From Nitrososphaerota archaeon (GTDB taxonomy: Archaea; Thermoproteota; Nitrososphaeria; Nitrososphaerales; JAPUIC01): a DNA stretch of 7,621 nucleotides. The notes under the pieces are model-generated. The model saw only the letters and a program-made list of their open reading frames with translations, was not told where the DNA came from and did not search any database. Positions 5,021 through 7,621 of this stretch are shown here, in pieces. The stretch spans positions 1 through 7,621 of the forward strand of contig JAPUIC010000003.1 in NCBI GenBank assembly GCA_027297425.1, given 5' to 3'. Each line of letters opens with the position of its first letter. The first letter of the stretch is position 1. Made by a program: the position numbers and the translations under genes.

Positions 5021-6007
5021 ATGGCTGACGAAGATCTCCAGTTAGAAAACCTAGCCGGAGTAGGTCCCATAACCAAAACGAGGCTTGAAGAGAAAGGGAT
5101 CTATACTGTCTTGGATTTAGCATATATTGGTGCTTCGGAGGTGGCGGAAGCGGCGAACCTGGACCTTTCGAAAGCTATCGAGATGTGTAATAATGCCCGG
5201 AAAAAATTGGTGGATCTGGGAATACTTGAAAACGATTTTGTTTCGGCTGATCAATTGTATAAAAAGCGGTTGGAAATTGACAGAATTTCAACAGGCTCTT
5301 CGAATTTGGACGATCTCTTAGGAGGGGGGATCGAAACTGGTGCGCTGACGGAGTTTTATGGTGAATTCGGATCTGGTAAGACCCAGATATGTCATTGCTT
5401 GTGCGTTATGGCTCAGTTTCCTAAAGAGCAAGGTGGTCTAAACGCATCATCGATCTACGTGGATACCGAAAATACATTCAGACCCGAGCGCCTTGCAGGC
5501 GTAGCTGAAATTCGAGGTTTGGATCCTGACGTTGCATTAAGAAGGGTCACCGTAGCGAAGGCATACAATAGTGCACATCAAGAGCTGATCGTTAGAGAAT
5601 TAGGAAGAGTCATCAAAGAGAAAAGTGCACGCCTCGTCATAATAGATTCAGCAGTAGCACACTATCGGGCTGAGTTCTTGGGTCGGGCCACTTTAGCTGA
5701 CCGACAGCAGAGAATTAATCGTTTCATGCACCATCTTCTCAGGATGTCTGAAGTCTATGAATGTGCAGTTGTGATGACTAACCAAGTGCAGTCTGCACCT
5801 GACGTCATCTTCGGAGATCCCACGAGGCCTGTAGGGGGTCACGTATTGGGTCATACGAGCACCTATCGGATTTATCTGAGAAAGGCCTCAAAGAACCGAA
5901 TTGCCAAGATGGTTGATAGTCCATCTCATCCTGAGCGAGAAACAGTGTTCGTCATGAATGAAAGGGGCGTTGACGACCCCGGCGAAGATTCCCCAGTAAC
6001 GCAATAG
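5021..6007 (+). CDS. radA: DNA recombinase RadA (archaeal RecA/Rad51 family)
   Basis: RadA polymerises on single-stranded DNA and uses ATP for homology search and strand exchange in double-strand break repair and replication restart. The 328 residues match the usual archaeal size. The N-terminal helix-hairpin-helix DNA-binding domain is at about 6-68 (LENLAGVGPITKTRLEEKGI). The linker carries the FxxA polymerisation motif as FVSA (73-76). The ATPase core shows the TGSSNLDDLLGGG entry (91-103), Walker A GEFGSGKT (114-121), VDTENTF (147-153), Walker B LVIID (205-209), L1 with RAEFLGRATLADRQQR (216-231), NQV (254-256) and L2 after it. The ATP-cap region SPSHPE (300-305) follows, then an acidic tail. 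All catalytic motifs are intact, so this is the recombinase itself and not a RadB/paralogue, which would lack the N-terminal domain. There is no intein. It is divergent from a SWIM zinc-finger gene and convergent with ino1, 18 bp apart. Confidence 0.97.
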   Translation: MADEDLQLENLAGVGPITKTRLEEKGIYTVLDLAYIGASEVAEAANLDLSKAIEMCNNARKKLVDLGILENDFVSADQLYKKRLEIDRISTGSSNLDDLLGGGIETGALTEFYGEFGSGKTQICHCLCVMAQFPKEQGGLNASSIYVDTENTFRPERLAGVAEIRGLDPDVALRRVTVAKAYNSAHQELIVRELGRVIKEKSARLVIIDSAVAHYRAEFLGRATLADRQQRINRFMHHLLRMSEVYECAVVMTNQVQSAPDVIFGDPTRPVGGHVLGHTSTYRIYLRKASKNRIAKMVDSPSHPERETVFVMNERGVDDPGEDSPVTQ

Positions 6008-6028
6008 TCTGATTTGTAATCTGGACTA
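6005..6028. terminator. inverted repeat at the radA/ino1 convergent ends, containing both stop codons
   Basis: TAGTC (6005-6009) and GACTA (6024-6028) are perfect complements, followed inward by GATT (6011-6014) and AATC (6018-6021) around a TGT loop, with small internal bulges. The radA stop (TAG 6005-6007) and the ino1 stop (minus-strand TAG, 6026-6028) are the outermost bases of the two arms. The element can fold in either transcript and could protect or define both 3' ends. There is no adjacent long U-run, so a classical terminator is not certain. Confidence 0.45.
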
Positions 6029-7138
6029 CCGGTCGTTCTTACCTTCGATGAAGGCCATCATTTCTGCCTTAGCCACTTCGTAGGGCATCTGGATTGGCGG
6101 ATGTTTAAAGCAATATGCCGAAATGCTTGTGAGCGCACCTGATATCTTCCTATCCAGTGCGATCTTCGTAGCACGTATAGCATCGATCATTACTCCCCCA
6201 CTGTTGGTCGCATCTACTACGTGGAGCTTTAGGTCGATCTGGACCGGTGTATTGCCGAAATATCTACCTTTAATCATGACGTAGCATATCTTATCATTCT
6301 TAAGAAACGGGATATAGTCACTAGGGCCGATCTTAGTAGGTACATCGTAAGGTGCCATTGCTTTAACGGCACTAGTCTTGCTCTCTCGTTTGTCTTTTAA
6401 TCTTGATTCTTCCAACATATTGAGAAAGTCCGCATCACCGCCAACGTTCAGTTGATATGTTTCGTCTACCTTCACTCCTCTATCAACAAAGAGTTTGATT
6501 AGTGATTTGTGAACTACTGTCGCTCCGATTTGACTCATGACATCGTCACCTGCTACAGGTAGACCTTTTTCCTTAAACCTCGCCTCCCATTCTGGATTTG
6601 ATGCTATGAATACTGGTATTGCATTTACGAATGCAACTCCGGCTTTCATCGCCTGCTCTGCATAGTACTTTGTTGCCTGTGTGCTACCCACCGGGATGTA
6701 ATTTACCAAAATCTCGGCACCAGAATCTTTGAGAACTTGTGCAACGTCCTCTCCTTCAGGATTGGAACTCTTTATTACATCCACCATGTATGATCCGATA
6801 CCGTCTAGGACAGGGCCCCTTGTTACCTTAACTCCTTGTTGTGGCACATTTGATACTATGCTCGGCGTATTGTTCGGTTCCTGAGCAATTGCTTCTGATA
6901 GGTCCTTTCCTACCTTGTTATCATTAACGTCGAAGGCGGCCACAAAATCGATATCGGGTGGTGTAATTCCACCAATATCATAAGCCAATAGTCCTATGTT
7001 TTCTTCCTTTTCTTCTTTATAATATTCCTTACCCTGAACTAAGGCGGAAGCACAATTTCCGATCCCAGCCAGAGCCACTCTTACACGGCTCAAATCTAAC
7101 TTCCTCTTTTTCTCGTATAGATAAGAATATCGCATCAT
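6026..7138 (-). CDS. ino1: L-myo-inositol-1-phosphate synthase
   Basis: Converts glucose-6-phosphate to L-myo-inositol-1-phosphate with internally recycled NAD+, feeding archaetidylinositol phospholipids in archaea; cytoplasmic. At 370 residues it matches the shorter prokaryotic class. The Rossmann motif is VALAGIGNCAS (21-31), followed by the adenosine-binding acidic turn FDVND (69-73). Family landmarks follow in order: NYIPVGS (146-152), VNAIPVF (171-177), GDDVMSQIGATVVHKSL (197-213), LNVGGDADFLNM (230-241), KIGPSDYIPFL (269-279) and the lipid-synthase-type DATNSGGVMIDAIRATKIA (309-327). The lysine in PTKIGPSDY (K269) lies in the catalytic Lys/Asp region. Two successive ATGs (7138 and 7135) open the frame. 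Upstream the frame holds no better start, and there is no ribosome-binding site. A TATA-like tract at 7201-7210 would give a leader of about 40 nt. The gene is convergent with radA and lies downstream of SCO1 on the same strand but 235 bp away, so probably transcribed on its own. Confidence 0.95.
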   Translation of the reverse strand: MMRYSYLYEKKRKLDLSRVRVALAGIGNCASALVQGKEYYKEEKEENIGLLAYDIGGITPPDIDFVAAFDVNDNKVGKDLSEAIAQEPNNTPSIVSNVPQQGVKVTRGPVLDGIGSYMVDVIKSSNPEGEDVAQVLKDSGAEILVNYIPVGSTQATKYYAEQAMKAGVAFVNAIPVFIASNPEWEARFKEKGLPVAGDDVMSQIGATVVHKSLIKLFVDRGVKVDETYQLNVGGDADFLNMLEESRLKDKRESKTSAVKAMAPYDVPTKIGPSDYIPFLKNDKICYVMIKGRYFGNTPVQIDLKLHVVDATNSGGVMIDAIRATKIALDRKISGALTSISAYCFKHPPIQMPYEVAKAEMMAFIEGKNDR

Positions 7139-7200
7139 TTCATGAGTGATCAGTTTCAGAATAGACTAGCGATAAGGAGAACTTGGAATGAAGTTCAACC

Positions 7201-7210
7201 TATATTTATT
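7201..7210 (-). promoter_or_regulatory. TATA-like box, probable ino1 promoter
   Basis: AATAAATATA on the minus strand, centred about 67 bp before the first ATG. Transcription would start near 7179, leaving a leader of about 40 nt. A weaker CTTATCG near 7168-7174 is the alternative and would make the mRNA almost leaderless. Confidence 0.4.
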
Positions 7211-7234
7211 CTGCTAATATTTCAAACACTTTCC

Positions 7235-7251
7235 TGCCCCACGTTGGGGCA
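7235..7251. promoter_or_regulatory. perfect 7-bp inverted repeat upstream of ino1 (possible operator)
   Basis: TGCCCCA (7235-7241), spacer CGT, TGGGGCA (7245-7251): a perfect GC-rich dyad in AT-rich surroundings. Its centre is about 37 bp upstream of the ino1 TATA-like box on the minus strand, where archaeal activators commonly bind. It could alternatively act as an RNA hairpin 3' of the SCO1 gene (stop at 7374), about 125 nt away. Confidence 0.4.
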
Positions 7252-7373
7252 TGCATTTCTGTGTAAAGTCTCCTGAAAAGTTACACCGGCATTCTCTGAT
7301 GGATCTTAGAAATACAACTATTGGATATGGATCAGGGTAGTGCCCAATAATATCCCTTCCATGGCATGAAGAG

Positions 7374-7621
7374 TCACAATAGCGATTTTACACCTTGTAT
7401 ATACTCATCCTTAGACATTTCAGGAGTAAAGGCAAATCGTAGGACTTGATCTTTGTCTACCACCAATACCAGAGAGAAGTGGGCAACCAGATAGTCCGTT
7501 CCATTGCCAATCCTCACATATTCAAATGGAACATTATATGCCGCCCAAACACTATCTAGTTGTTCTTTATTCCCGGTCAATCCCTTAATGCGTGAATCAA
7601 ATAATTCTACATAATTTCCTA
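7374..7621 (-). CDS. SCO1/SenC-family protein, C-terminal fragment
   Basis: The minus-strand frame is open from the window edge to TGA at 7374-7376, giving 82 residues of the C-terminal half of a SCO1/SenC protein. Visible landmarks are FDSRIKGLTGNKEQLDSVWA, the usual Leu-Thr-Gly segment before a helix, and YLVAHFSLVLVVDKD, which contains the conserved histidine. Together with a CxxxC outside the window, that histidine binds copper. A final PEMSKDEYIQGVKSLL helix ends the thioredoxin-like fold. SCO proteins face the outside of the membrane and deliver copper to the CuA site of terminal oxidases or act as thiol-disulfide reductases. The CxxxC ligands and membrane anchor lie beyond the window, so copper competence cannot be judged. 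The serine that usually follows the histidine is phenylalanine here. An internal TTG at 7580 is not the true start, because the family match continues upstream of it. Confidence 0.85.
   Translation of the reverse strand, partial: GNYVELFDSRIKGLTGNKEQLDSVWAAYNVPFEYVRIGNGTDYLVAHFSLVLVVDKDQVLRFAFTPEMSKDEYIQGVKSLL

Noticed and set aside
7251..7340. 29-codon plus-strand ORF between ino1 and the SCO1 gene
   Set aside because: Very short, starts within the palindrome, has no promoter or ribosome-binding site and no recognisable features.

Overview
The window reads as archaeal chromosome, most likely from the Nitrososphaeria (Thaumarchaeota) or close relatives. The evidence is a complete archaeal RadA recombinase, an archaeal-type myo-inositol-1-phosphate synthase, a tRNA gene without an encoded CCA, TATA-like boxes about 25-30 bp before several starts (typical of leaderless archaeal mRNAs), GTG/TTG starts, and the absence of bacterial -35/-10 promoters. 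The lineage call is inference; no rRNA is present to fix it. I see no insertion sequence, CRISPR array or phage module.

Layout. 1-198: 3' end of a TauE/SafE-type membrane exporter. 224-508: small basic protein of unknown function. 562-1218: six-helix membrane protein (DUF4386-like). 1294-1368: tRNA-Gly(CCC). 1369-1604: non-coding stretch holding a long imperfect hairpin and three 13-bp-phased ATCTATAC repeats. 1605-1889: small secreted protein with two cysteines. 1995-4068: probable two-gene operon, a KstD-like FAD dehydrogenase followed 13 bp later by a CoxG/SRPBCC-fold protein that has no ordinary start codon. 4069-4517: gap with a GC-richer segment and a doubtful 45-codon ORF. 4518-4886 (minus): a SWIM zinc-finger protein, divergently arranged with radA (5021-6007, plus). 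6026-7138 (minus): ino1, convergent with radA. 7374-7621 (minus): C-terminal part of a SCO1/SenC-family copper chaperone running off the window.

How the genes fit together. The window is a series of short transcription units rather than one pathway. The most informative pairing is SWIM protein plus RadA across a shared 134-bp intergenic region. In eukaryotes, SWIM proteins of the Shu2/SWS1 family work with Rad51-type recombinases, so this is a plausible archaeal recombination mediator. The dehydrogenase/SRPBCC pair looks like a small oxidation module for an unidentified hydrophobic, ring-type or enone substrate. ino1 supplies inositol phosphate for archaetidylinositol lipids. SCO1 points to copper delivery or thiol redox chemistry outside the membrane.

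The strongest leads are the SWIM-RadA neighbourhood, the start-codon problem of the SRPBCC gene (ATT start or frameshift), the phased repeats before the small secreted protein, the perfect palindrome upstream of ino1, and an inverted repeat that contains the stop codons of both radA and ino1.
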